32,688 bases of DNA from assembly GCA_008704415.1 (NCBI GenBank), contig VXIS01000433.1, positions 1 through 32,688 of the forward strand, given 5' to 3'. Below, piece after piece: positions 19,901 through 29,139 of the stretch. The notes beneath the pieces were generated by a model that was not told the DNA's origin, did not search any database, and saw only the letters and a program-made list of their open reading frames with translations. This stretch comes from Sphaerosporella brunnea. Its lineage: Eukaryota; Ascomycota; Pezizomycetes; Pezizales; Pyronemataceae. The position numbers were made by a program, and so were the translations under genes. Numbering within the stretch: the first letter of the stretch is position 1; the number at the start of each line of letters is the position of its first letter.

Positions 19901-20126
19901 TATTATCTCACTTAAGAGTCACGGTCTTGGCGCGTGCCAGCAAGTTTTTCAACTCATTTCAAAATGTATGAAATATTTTCTATCTGCGATCCTGAGGCGC
20001 TTTAAGTAATCTTTTTGCTGGCGAAAATCAAAGATGGCCCGATTTCGAGATTTTGGAACCTTAAACGTCGAAAAAATTCCTAATTAGTGTGAAAATTGGG
20101 TGTGACTCTTAAGTGAGATAATACGG
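19897..20126. mobile_element. MITE-like element, copy B (inverted relative to copy A)
   Basis: About 230 bp, reverse complement of the family seen at 172-407. Both ends carry TATTATCTCACTTAAGAGTC as inverted repeats, longer and more intact than in copy A, whose right end is degraded. TA follows the right end at 20127-20128; the left flank is replaced by the 122 bp fold-back element. Interior landmarks shared with copy A include AATATTTTCTATCTGCGATC and AAAGATGGCCCGATTTCG. Confidence 0.8.
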
Positions 20127-20240
20127 TAAACTACTTTAGGTAAAGTACGCGAGGGGCTTATTTTTGAGTTTTCGCAACGACATGGTGCTTACACCCCGGC
20201 CTCTCTTACTTCCCTCACGCGTACCCTATCCATCCTGAAT

Positions 20241-20499
20241 CTAGGCCTGCTCCTCTGCCTCATCTTCATATTCCTTCTCAAGCTCAAGGAGCTTTAAATT
20301 GTAGGTGTCGGGGTTTATCTTGCAGCTGGTTCCAACCCTTGACCTCGGCATCGGGCGCATATTAATATGGGCATAGGAGGTTTGTCAGCGGCCTGAGTCC
20401 CAAGGCGCTTTTGTCATGAATCAACTTGTGGGTACATACTACTGGGAGAGGCAAAATCTCAAATGCTTCGAGGATTTCAGGATTCGGATTGCGTGGCAT
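20241..20499 (-). CDS. Putative very small protein gene (uncertain)
   Basis: The minus strand shows a promoter-like arrangement: GCTATAAAGG at about 20640-20649, a C/T-rich leader, then CTACCATGCC with ATG at 20499. The first frame reads MPRNPNPEILEAFEILPLPV and then meets a GTATGT donor. If spliced to an acceptor near 20310 (CTGCAAG) it would continue INPDTYNLKLLELEKEYEDE to a stop at 20241, about 46 aa. The branch-like GCTGAC lies unusually far from that acceptor. Unspliced, the frame stops at 20362. I do not recognise the protein; this could be a decayed gene. Confidence 0.25.
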
Positions 20500-21206
20500 G
20501 GTAGATTGCAGAGCGTAGTTGTGTAGGGTAGGAAAGCTTGAGAGAGTCGCTATATTTTGAGATTCAGGGTCTGCTAGTGAGTTGTTTGGTTTACAGCTAC
20601 TGTTATTGACCTGAAAAACCGGCGGAGGTATGAGGAGCACCTTTATAGCTGTTCTGACTTGGAGTCACCATTCGAAATCCAGACATGGCCCGCCCCGCAC
20701 TTCCTGACCTTCTGGCTGAAGTGGGTAACAGTCGCCTGAACGCCCCAGGCTCCATGCCATAGTAAGCTTTTATACATGATTATACTTTGGAAAACAAACA
20801 TAGGACGTTTGTACTCCCGTTGTCTAGAACACTTCACGTACGAAAAATAATCTCCCTCTCGTTGGGATATTATACCCGATATTTATTGTAGAACTGTGGG
20901 TGCAAAGCGAGAGCGGACCCAGCTCCAAGCCACCAATCAACTCTCAAGGCCAAATTATTTGCGCTCAGCCTCTGGTCAGCCAGTACTAGATCAGGCCAAG
21001 GCATAAACATCAAAGCCACAAGATATCAACATAAACTTATCACGCACGAGCACAAAGACAGCAAAGTGAGCATATGGTTGACGACCGGTTACGGAATTGG
21101 ATGTCATTGGTACAAAAAACAGTGCTCCATGAACGCTCGAACGGTTTTTTGTTTCCTCCATCACATCGACCATGATATCATGCAACCTCAACGGGTGGTA
21201 TTGGGG
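20500..21206. other. Intergenic region upstream of the small candidate
   Basis: Spacer between the uncertain small gene and the stop codon of the PAM2-motif gene. Open stretches on the minus strand at 20643-20837 and 20991-21191 show no family features. No RNA gene or repeat was recognised. Confidence 0.3.
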
Positions 21207-22048
21207 TTAGAACTGCTCGTGGTACTGCTCGTGGAGCTGCTGGGGGAACTGCTCGTAGTACCGCTCCGGGTACTTCTCCTCGTACTTCTCTGGGTACTGG
21301 TACTCCGGCTTATCCGGCGGCAGATACTTCTGCTTGTTCTGCTGCTGGCCATGCTGCTGCTTCTGATGATGCTGCTGCGTGTAGCGCTGCCGACCATACT
21401 TGTGGTGCCCCCTTCATTTATAATGTCAGTTACGGAAAGCTCTTCTACCACAGCAAGGACGGAACTACCTCTTGACAGCCGCATCACCACCCTTGGTCTT
21501 GAGCTTGAGGTAATTGTCGAACACACCGGCAAGAAGCTCGGCGACCTCGGTCAGGCTGTATTGACCGTTCCAGGTAACCGGCTTGACCTTACCAGTCAAC
21601 CTCTCAATCGTGCGACGAAGAATTTTTCCACGGTCTTCCGCTGTAAGCGGAATGGGCGACTCGTAACTGGCGATCAAGTCCTTCATGTATTGCAAAGCCA
21701 GTAACTCGGGCTGATGAGCGTAAAGCTGACCATCAACAACCTCTGGAGGCAAGGCGTAGCTATGCACCGAGGCCTTGTCCGAAGGCAAAGAAGGAGCTCC
21801 TGCTGGCTGCTGAATATTTCCAGTGCCCTCGGTAGAAAGGTAAAGGTGGTCTTGATGCTTAGCATTTTGAAGAATGAGGTGTGCAATGTGATATACATAC
21901 TGCGACCACTCTCGAACGGGAGGTAACTGGAAGTATCGCTCAGAGAAACGCCCATCTTCTTGTGCCGAGGGATGAATTCAGCTGCTTCAGGGTTAAACTT
22001 GAAGCGGGAAGCGGAGGGATCTTCAACCGGAAGCGTTTTCGGCGACAT
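21207..22048 (-). CDS. PAM2-motif protein with Gln/Tyr-rich tail, function unknown
   Basis: Predicted 228 aa from exons 22048-21901, 21802-21469 and 21411-21207 (introns 98 and 57 nt; the second has a CTGACATTA branch). Residues 16-27 (FKFNPEAAEFIP) fit the PAM2 consensus that binds the MLLE domain of poly(A)-binding protein. The middle exon encodes a compact helical region (HQPELLALQYMKDLIASYES, DRGKILRRTIERLTGKVKP, YSLTEVAELLAGVFDNYLKL). The last exon encodes about 67 residues dominated by Gln, Tyr, Lys, Pro and Glu (for example YGRQRYTQQHHQKQQHGQQQ), a prion-like low-complexity tail. Intron 1 has tandem acceptor choices: CCAG before 21802, or AGCAG 3 nt further. I do not know a named homologue; an mRNA-linked role is inferred only from the PAM2 motif. 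Phases are consistent throughout. Confidence 0.72.
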
Positions 22049-22881
22049 CTTCGCTGTTAATTGGGCTCTGTCAGGGATCTAAAGCGGTTGGCTGATATAG
22101 GAGTAGTTGGAGGAGGGATACTTCGAAAATGGGATGTGGGTGGGATGGTGATGGTGGTAAGTGGAAGGCTTGAGGGGAGATGAACTGGGGAGAGGCGATG
22201 AACGTACTGAGAGGGTACAAGGTGCTGGGAGGCTTTTAGAAAGGGGAAGTGAAGGGAAAAGTAAATTACTTGAGATTGATTCAAGTTATGTGTGATGCTA
22301 CATTGAGCAGATCCAAAACTGTGATTGTTTTTGAAGGCTACGAGTTTGTATCCGTGGGAATCCCACCAATCACTGTGAGCATGACAAAGCTCCCTTGGTA
22401 GAAGGTTCTGAGAATACTGCTGGTGTAAGTAGCCTTTTTATATGGCCTGAAAATAGAGCAACATTGCGATACAAATCCACGGCGAGTGATATATTGATAT
22501 CCTGCGACGAGTGACTTTTCATGACACACTTTTTTGCACCGGAATCGAATGGAGGGTTCCGGAAGACTCAGGCGGTAGCTCCCAGTCCATTAATCTTGTT
22601 GGGATCCTATCTGAATCTCTCCGAACCCTTCTAATAAGCCTCACGACGGCAGGAGACGTTGATTCGTCGTTGAACGTTCCAATCACGTGAAAAGTAGATT
22701 ACGTCACGCTCAAGGGGGTCAAGGTTTTTGAGAGCTTAGCTGCACAGACCTCAGCTATCGGTTGGTTCTTTTGCCGACCGGAATTGCACTTCTACACAAG
22801 CTGCCTCGTTTGCCTCTCATCGCGAGATATCTGGTCCGGAAAGTCCACCGGCAGTCACCAGTGCGACTCGTTAAACGTATA
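22049..22881. promoter_or_regulatory. Divergent promoter region of the PAM2 and DDHD genes
   Basis: The 833 bp between two divergent start codons contains no conserved gene. About 200 bp upstream of the DDHD start lies a compact site cluster: a CCAAT box (22679-22683) overlapping toward an E-box CACGTG (22684-22689), followed by a CRE-like TTACGTCA (22699-22706). In fungi these are typical of the CCAAT-binding complex, bHLH and bZIP factors respectively. The assignment is by motif only. Confidence 0.4.
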
Positions 22882-25786
22882 ATGGCCAGCTCTTCCCCGG
22901 ATACGTCGAGGTTACAGACACCAGCCCCTCGACCGGCGGGCGCGAGCTCACGCCCCACTACCCCACTACCTCCACACGGTCCCACCAATGACCACTCCCT
23001 TTCGTTCCGCCACCGGCTCTCGCAACGGGAATACCCACCGGACTGTCCGCCTTTGAACGTGCGGTGGTTCTACGCAGTGGATGTTGGTACGCCTCCTCCG
23101 GGGAAGAAGGGGCGGTAACTAAGGCATAGCATAGGTCCCGAAAAGAAAGCCGTTTCAACGACACGACGCACCAAAGCCACCGAAGCCGCCAGCGAAGTTC
23201 GTTCCATTTGGTGCCAGAGACTCCCGAGCCATCGAAATCGCGTTTCAGAAGCTGTCGGAAGAGGAGGAGATCGCAGAAAGTACGAGGTACAAACGCGCTT
23301 CAGCTATCGAGCTTTTCCAGGATTGGGATGCCTCAAAGCTTGACCAAGCTCCGAAGAAGGAGGCAAAGGTGTTCGTAAATGAGGACTATCTTTTCGACGT
23401 TGATATTAAGAAAAGAGAACTGGCCCCGGTGTACTGGGAAGGACCAGTTTATGATGTCCGGAGGGGAACCTGGTTCTTCCAAGGTCAGATATCTCCCATT
23501 CGCGGCCAGGACTGGAGGCTAAACTGACTAGAGGGGAGTTCGCTGAGGCCATGCGATGAGAATCTTGCAACACAGATTGAAGAAGGATACCTGAACTTGA
23601 AACCCTTCCGAACTTCCCAGCCAGAAGGGAAAGACACAAAGTCCGAAACGTCAGAGTCAGGTACGAAGAAGGACGGGGAATCCATAAAGCCTGCAACAGG
23701 CAAAGATGTTCCTCCGACATCGACTCCAGTTCAGCAACAAACGTGGAGGCTATTTGGAGCGCATCTAAACTCGTTCGTTGTATTTGCGGACCCAAACACT
23801 GCTTGGATGTTTACCGATGACTTCTACGGGAAACTCACCGCCACGGTTTGGCAGAGGATGTCGGCTGGAACCCATATGGGCGGCATAAAGATTGTCAGAG
23901 GATTTACAGAGTCAAAGGCCGCGGAAAAAAAGGCTGGAAGTAGACCTGTCACCCCTCCAGTTGGGGACAAACTCTCGCCCAATGTGGACAACAAATATAA
24001 GCGAAAGTCAGCTCCACCCCCACCGACTTCGCAGCCAGAAGAAGATACAGACAGACGATTGAGCCGAGACTCAGGTCGGATTGCGCTGGAACGGAAAATG
24101 TCAACGTATAAAGACCAGGAAGCGCAAGCAAAGCTGATGGAGTCCGAAATGAAGGATGATTATCGCGATGACGACGAGACCGATGACCCGGGCCGAGAAA
24201 TCGAACACCTCCTTTTAGTAACTCATGGCATCGGTCAAAAACTTTCAATGCGAATGGAAAGCGTCAACTTTGTGCATGATGTGAACGTTTTCCGGAAATC
24301 ACTCAAAGGTGTCTATGCAGTGAGTCCAGATTTACAGGTACTAAATGGTGAAGACAACGACGGCAAGCGGAAGAACTGCCGCGTACAGTGTCTGCCGGTT
24401 TGTTGGAGGCATCTTCTAGACTTTCCAAAGCAGTCACTGCGGCAGAATCGTGGAGAAAAAGATCTCAGCAGTCAAGACGAGGAATTCGAAGACAGTTATC
24501 CTTCTCTCGAGGACATAACAGTCGACGGGGCTCCTTATGTGCGGAATCTCATGACTGACCTTGCCTTGGATGTCCTTCTTTACCAGAGTGGAACGTATCG
24601 TGAACATATCATTCGTACTGTTCTTTCCGAATGCAATAGAATCTATGCATTATTCAAGCAGCGCAACCCCGAATTCAAAGGAAAGATCAGTCTTGTAGGC
24701 CACTCGTTAGGATCAGCTATCCTCTTCGATATCCTCTGCCGGCAACCCGACGATCGCCCTGGGGCCCCACCGCAGAAGAACGAATTGCCACCTCTTGACT
24801 TTCCTGTCGAGAACTTTTTCGCCCTGGGATCCCCCGTAGGACTCTTTCAGATGCTCAAAGGACGAACTATCGCCGCGCGTTCTATTTCTGAAGAAGTGGT
24901 CACTTCTCCCCTGAGCGAATATTCGCACAGCCCTTTCGATGGTAAGGCGACCGCTGACCACTCGTATCCTATTTCCTCCCCGAAATGCGTGCAACTATTC
25001 AACATTTTCCACCCGGCTGATCCAATCTCATATCGCATTGAGGTAAATACTCTTCCCAAGGGTTTCAGACGTTCAAACTAAAAGGAAGTAGCCTCTAGTT
25101 TCAAAAGCCATGACTCAACTTAAGCCACAGCCCCTTCCTTACACCAAGCGTGGGCTCTTCAGTTCAAGTGGCCAGATTGTGGGCGGCATCTCAGGAATTG
25201 GTCAAAGTGTCACTCGAAGCGTTAGCAACATGTGGAGCTCCCTGTCTTCCGGGATCGCTAGCTCGATCCTCAATAGGAGCTTGGGTATTGCAGATGTTCC
25301 CCATAGCAACTCCTCATCCGACAAGAAGAGCGGCGAATATGTGCTAGCGGAGGGAAAGTACCCTCCAACGATGCTGGATGCCGAGATTGAGACGCTTTAC
25401 GCGGGTTTCCAAAAGCAGCGGAAAACAAAAGGCGGCGCTGAAGGAGAAGGCAAACTCGAGGACGACGAGCGTCGCGTGCGGACCGAAGAGGAGAAGGTGC
25501 GGGCGCTGAATTCCACCGGAAGAATCGACTTTGCGATTCAGGAGGGTGTTTTTGACATCAGCGTAATCGCGAGCATTGCGAGCCATCTCAGTTATTGGGG
25601 AGACGAGGTATGTAACCACCTGACACTTGATACCAAGTGGGGCAGTGCTGACGAGAACAGGATGTAAACCACTTTGTGATCTCTCAGTTGCTTTCGAGGT
25701 CGAGAAGAGTGGTCAAGAAGAAAAGGGGGCCAGTCAAGGGTGAGGGAGACTTGGGCGATGGATGGGGAGTTGGTGGACTGGAATGA
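22882..25786 (+). CDS. ddl1: DDHD-domain phospholipase (PA-PLA1 / Ddl1-like)
   Basis: Predicted 900 aa from five exons: 22882-23082, 23135-23483, 23532-25042, 25092-25607, 25661-25786 (introns 48-53 nt). The N-terminal part is Pro/Ser-rich, then PPLNVRWFYAVDVPKRKPF, FVPFGARDSRAIEIAFQKLS and an RRGTWFFQEG segment, a WWE-like block of this family. A variable charged linker follows (about residues 200-400), then the hydrolase core HLLLVTHGIGQKL and the lipase box LVGHSLGSA with the nucleophile Ser at about residue 575. The DDHD domain (about 610-880) contains FALGSPVGLFQMLKG, NIFHPADPISYRIEPLVS and ends with YWGDEDVNHFVISQLLSR. Such enzymes cleave phosphatidic acid and related phospholipids at sn-1; yeast Ddl1 acts in mitochondrial cardiolipin/phospholipid remodelling. 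The first donor (GTTGGT) is weak but yields the conserved VDVPKRK junction. Confidence 0.92.
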
Positions 25787-26384
25787 CCCACGATCATTAC
25801 AGTGATAGACAGGGGGACGGGGGTTTCGTTTAACTCTTGACGGCGTATCCGGATAGGGGATATGAGATATTGTTCATGCTGTTTTTTGGGGCGGTGTTGT
25901 CGGTGTTTTAGCATTGTGGATGTTGATCCAAGGTATGTTTTTGGATAAAAGTCGAGGCTGTAAACACAGAATTGTAGAAGTAGAAATTAGATAATGCAGT
26001 ATCATCATCCACATAGAAAGAACAAGTGATATGCTTGCATGTGGACGAGCCGAGTTACTGATAGCAGGTTAGGGTCTCTATACATAAGTGTGTCTGATCG
26101 TGAAGTTTCAGGGTGGAATCATTCCCAGTCAATCATTGTTTTTGAATGAAAAAGGCGAGACGGATTGCCTTCCTGCTCCAGTGTGCTCTACCTCTTCGTC
26201 ACAGTGGGAAAGCCGTTAGTTGTGTGCTGGTGAGAATGCACCCTTTTTCCTCAAAAAGGGAGGGGTCGCGTCGGCCGAAGGCAAGTGAAATACCCTGCAA
26301 TCGAACACAGAACCTACTGTAGCGAGCCTTGAGGATCGTACATCACCGGTCCCTATTTGCCACTGTCATTTATTCGCTGTACCT
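25787..26384. other. Intergenic region downstream of the DDHD gene
   Basis: No conserved gene. A short perfect hairpin CCCTTTTT-CCTC-AAAAAGGG occurs at about 26240-26259. The GTTCGATT-like stretch near 26293 on the minus strand does not build a tRNA arm. Confidence 0.3.
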
Positions 26385-26533
26385 AGAGGCGTGCAGACAC
26401 CGGTGACGATCACACCCCGGTGACGGATTTTAGTACGTTACAACCGCAAACTTCCTTGAGGCTCTTCGGTTGCATTGTTACATAAGCCCCCATCCTTTTG
26501 GTGTGTGATCGTCACCGGTGTCTGCACGCCTCT
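26385..26533. mobile_element. 149 bp MITE-like element with about 31 bp perfect TIRs
   Basis: Left arm 26385-26415 and right arm 26503-26533 are perfect inverted copies of AGAGGCGTGCAGACACCGGT and the following GACGATCACAC. The outer TA dinucleotides (26384-26385 and 26533-26534) suggest a TA target duplication. The 87 bp interior is non-coding. A related single end, TAGAGGTGTGCTCACTGACG, occurs at about 27456 without a partner. Confidence 0.75.
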
Positions 26534-26604
26534 ACCTCTAAGTAGGTCTACAACATGTCACCGCCAGTCTAAAACCGTCACGGTGGCAAGTCCAATATTA
26601 CTTA

Positions 26605-26917
26605 GGGTGCGTTTGGACGCCCGTGGTCGGGTAAACTGTGGTTCAGAGAAACCATGATCGAGGAGGTGAAACTACGGTTGCGCAAACGTCATTTGCCCGC
26701 GAGCCAAACAGCGTGCGACCACAGTCATGATTCTACCACTGCGGGTGCTTGTGGTGGCGGTCGAATCGTGGTCCGCGCGGAGGACCCTTGAGAACCATGG
26801 TCCGCGGAACCATGTTGTGATGCAATCAGACAGTCACCGAATCCGCGAAATCATGTTCTCGTTGCGACCATGATTTAGCGCCCCGGATTGTGTCCAAGCC
26901 GGCGTTCAAACGCACCC
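26605..26917. mobile_element. PIF/Harbinger-like MITE with TTA target duplication
   Basis: A 313 bp element with inverted ends GGGTGCGTTTGGACGCC and its near-complement GGCGTTCAAACGCACCC. It is flanked on both sides by TTA (26602-26604 and 26918-26920). A 3 bp TTA duplication and a G-rich GGGTGCGTTTGG terminus are characteristic of PIF/Harbinger-type MITEs. The interior is rich in the motif (A)CCATG(A/G)T in both orientations, giving it a repetitive, fold-prone character. It has no transposase. Confidence 0.85.
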
Positions 26918-26920
26918 TTA

Positions 26921-28600
26921 ATACACCCTCGACACTCAGCTTCCCCAGCTCGGCCTCGATCAGATTCCTAAAGGAAACACCTTCCAGCTGTTCTTGCAGC
27001 GCGTCTCATGTTTGTGAGTGCGAGAGGAGAGGCAGCCTCTGACATCTCGTCTTCGGACTCAGGCTCCGAGTCTCAGTCACCGCGCAATCTCTGTCACTCC
27101 AAAATCTGTCCTCTCCGGAATCTCTGTCACTCTCCCAGTGTTCCTTTCAACGCCGGTGCCACCACAGCTCTGCTGTACTCTGCCTTCCTAAAAAAAACTG
27201 TCACCGCAAAATTTTGTCTCATTCTCAAAATTCGCTACAGTACCTATTCCGGGAAACAAAAATTTGGGTGGAGCCTGGAGACTTGCCAAGAACAGAATTG
27301 GGGGAAATGGAGCAGTTGGTATGATCGGTGCTGGAGCGAAGTGACGATGGTGGCGGCGAAGGGGTTGTGGTAGGAAAGGGAGGAGGAGGAGGAGGTCAGA
27401 AGCGCCGAGTGAGCCACAGTGACTCATGAGCTGAACGTGAAACATATGTGATACCTAGAGGTGTGCTCACTGACGAACGCCAGCTGCAGAAGCAGGACGG
27501 GGGCGCCTCAATTTACTGCTGTGCGTACTTCTTAGGAGTGTACCTGCATACTTGAGGTGTTGGCGGGCGTTGAGCTCTCGATATAGGTGAGCCTGGTTCG
27601 TAATTGACACTGGTGGACTTTTAGATCATCTGGACAAATATCTCACAGATACTATTCGCAATCATCGATGTCATTATCCTCGCCGGCAATGATTGGCTTT
27701 GTGTTCAGACGCCACTTGTGGTTACTGCCACTGAATGTCTCTGCCCGTGTCAATATCTTCCTCTAGCCACCATGATGCGTATTTGCACCAGCATGAATTA
27801 CTTCCCGGCAACCTGCATGGCCGGTTGATCATTGTATGTCACTCGTGTTAGTAAGAGCGCGCGCTTTTTTCCGCGCGCTGCCTCTCCGAACGAGGCGGCG
27901 AGCGGCGTGGATACACGTTAGGGATGCTCACCTAGCGTGTGACAGTATTGTCATGTATCGTATTGTCACGTATTGATACTGTAAAGCCTCAAGTCGTGGA
28001 AACGCCAAGACGCCAAGCCCGTTTAGTGTGAGGCTCTGAGTGCGGGTGATTGGTGGTGAGCGCCCGATAGCACCAGACACAAAATCAAGACACTAATAGA
28101 AATGATTTTCTCAAGGAGCTCTCTATCCAGCGCTACAATCAAAAAGAGACCGCCGAGAAAGATCGTACCCCCTTTTTCCCCGCGACCCTACTAGCAACAC
28201 CCCCCGATGGCTCGGCGACACACTGAATGGGGAAAGCGAACTGGTCCGGTAGCGGCGATGTTTTATTTTTCCTTGTGGCGTTAGTGGTGGCTATGGTGGC
28301 ACCCCCTCAGTACAATGCATGCCAAGAATACACTCGATGCAATACATAATACTGTGTCGTATCCAGCGATACTGTCTTTGAGCATCCTACGGCAGCTCAC
28401 TCTGGGCGTTATGATTGGCTGTGTGCCTGGCGTACCTGACGTCAATGCCGCGAGCAGGGATCGTGGAACTCTATCCGGAGGGCCCGCTAACGCTCTTCGG
28501 GCTCCGATGTTTCCCAATTCGCAACGCATGTTTACCCGCCGCACCCCGCCTACTGGGCGCCCAGACATATCACATTCGTAACCCCGCCTCTCAAGGCCGT
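26921..28600. other. Gene-poor region upstream of THI5
   Basis: About 1.7 kb with no conserved coding sequence on either strand. Notable structure includes the GC hairpin AGCGCGCG-CTTTTTTC-CGCGCGCT at about 27858-27881, followed by GCCTC-TCCGAAC-GAGGC, and repeated GTATTGTCA(T/C)GTAT units at 27948-27975. The repeat CTCTGTCACTC occurs twice near 27089 and 27122. The last few hundred bases must include the THI5 promoter. No tRNA or repeat family was identified. Confidence 0.3.
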
Positions 28601-28604
28601 TCTG

Positions 28605-28610
28605 TATAAA
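28605..28610 (+). promoter_or_regulatory. TATA box of THI5/NMT1
   Basis: TATAAA followed by a C/T-rich tract (CCCCTCTTCCCCCCCTCC) and an A/C-rich leader, about 100 nt before the first leader splice donor. Typical fungal core promoter layout, consistent with a strongly regulated gene. Confidence 0.6.
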
Positions 28611-28726
28611 CCCCTCTTCCCCCCCTCCTCTGCCGGAAACACTCAATTCCTATCATCAACCATCAACCCATCTCGCCAATTGTTCACAGCGTCCCCAAAA
28701 CCAACCCCCGTAAGCACAAGCTCATC

Positions 28727-28810
28727 ATGCAATCCCTATCTCCCGGCTCAATCGGCCAGTTGCTAACGCAATTCCTGGATTCCCATCCGCACAGAATCCA
28801 AGTATGCTAG
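28727..28810 (+). CDS. Upstream ORF in the THI5 leader intron
   Basis: ATG at 28727, 27 codons, stop TAG at 28808 (starts MQSLSPGSIGQLL). It is removed when the 28710 donor is used. If donor 28802 is used instead, the uORF is cut after codon 25 in phase 0 and joins 29135 out of frame with THI5. It then reads over the THI5 ATG to a stop at 29168-29170. It would then block THI5 translation. The peptide itself shows no family features. Confidence 0.55.
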   Translation: MQSLSPGSIGQLLTQFLDSHPHRIQVC

Positions 28811-28951
28811 CCATCCAGGCAGCGAGGCGAATGGAAAACGCGCATTTCCATCACCGCTAGAATTTAGATCAAGCCATGTAGTAGTAATACACTGGCCTGC
28901 AGGACAGGAGGTATTGATCAATTAGCTGCTGCATGAAAACCCATCGACAAC

Positions 28952-29065
28952 AAAAGCATCCCGGGTGTTCGTTTCCTTTCTCGGGTTTCTCGAGGAAGGT
29001 TTCGTTCTGAGATTATACCGGTTGAACTTGATCCTAGATAATTCTAGCGGAAGGAGAATGCTTTT
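28952..29065 (+). promoter_or_regulatory. TPP riboswitch (THI element)
   Basis: A 114 nt aptamer closed by a perfect 8 bp P1 helix: AAAAGCAT (28952-28959) with ATGCTTTT (29058-29065). An extended fungal P3 arm forms from CCTTTCTCG and CGAGGAAGG around a 7 nt loop (one wobble pair). The conserved ligand-binding core follows: TTCTGAGATTATACCG, then TGAACTTGATC, then GATAATTCTAGCGGAAGGAG. These are the TPP-box signatures (CUGAGA; the GAUAAU..CUAGCG..AAGGA arm). It lies inside the 5'-leader intron, 75 nt before the THI5 ATG, as in Neurospora NMT1. Thiamine pyrophosphate binding is expected to lower THI5 expression by altering splicing. Confidence 0.95.
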
Positions 29066-29139
29066 TTTTTATTCGGCTGGCTTGCTAAAACCTCTCTCTT
29101 ATATGAGATGGGGATGATACTTACGTTTTGGCAGTCAAC

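Larger units (their letters stand above)
28710..29134 (+). other. 5'-leader intron of THI5 containing the riboswitch
   Basis: Donor GTAAGC at 28710 and acceptor TTTTGGCAG ending at 29134, only 5 nt before the THI5 start codon. At 425 nt it is far longer than every other intron in the window (47-98 nt), because it holds a uORF and the TPP aptamer. A second donor, GTATGC at 28802, lies downstream of the uORF start. This matches the published arrangement of fungal NMT1/THI leaders, where TPP changes donor choice. Confidence 0.75.

Noticed and set aside
21188..21532. Ser/Thr/Arg-rich minus-strand frame overlapping the PAM2 gene end
   Set aside because: It reads the Gln/Tyr-rich last exon in the wrong frame; splicing with a CTGAC branch supports the other frame.
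26280..26345. tRNA-like T-loop (GTTCGATT on the minus strand)
   Set aside because: The flanking 5 nt do not pair into a T-stem and no acceptor or anticodon arm forms.
27008..27373. 121-codon plus-strand frame with internal CHS repeats
   Set aside because: Low-complexity, no conserved blocks, no promoter or splice context.
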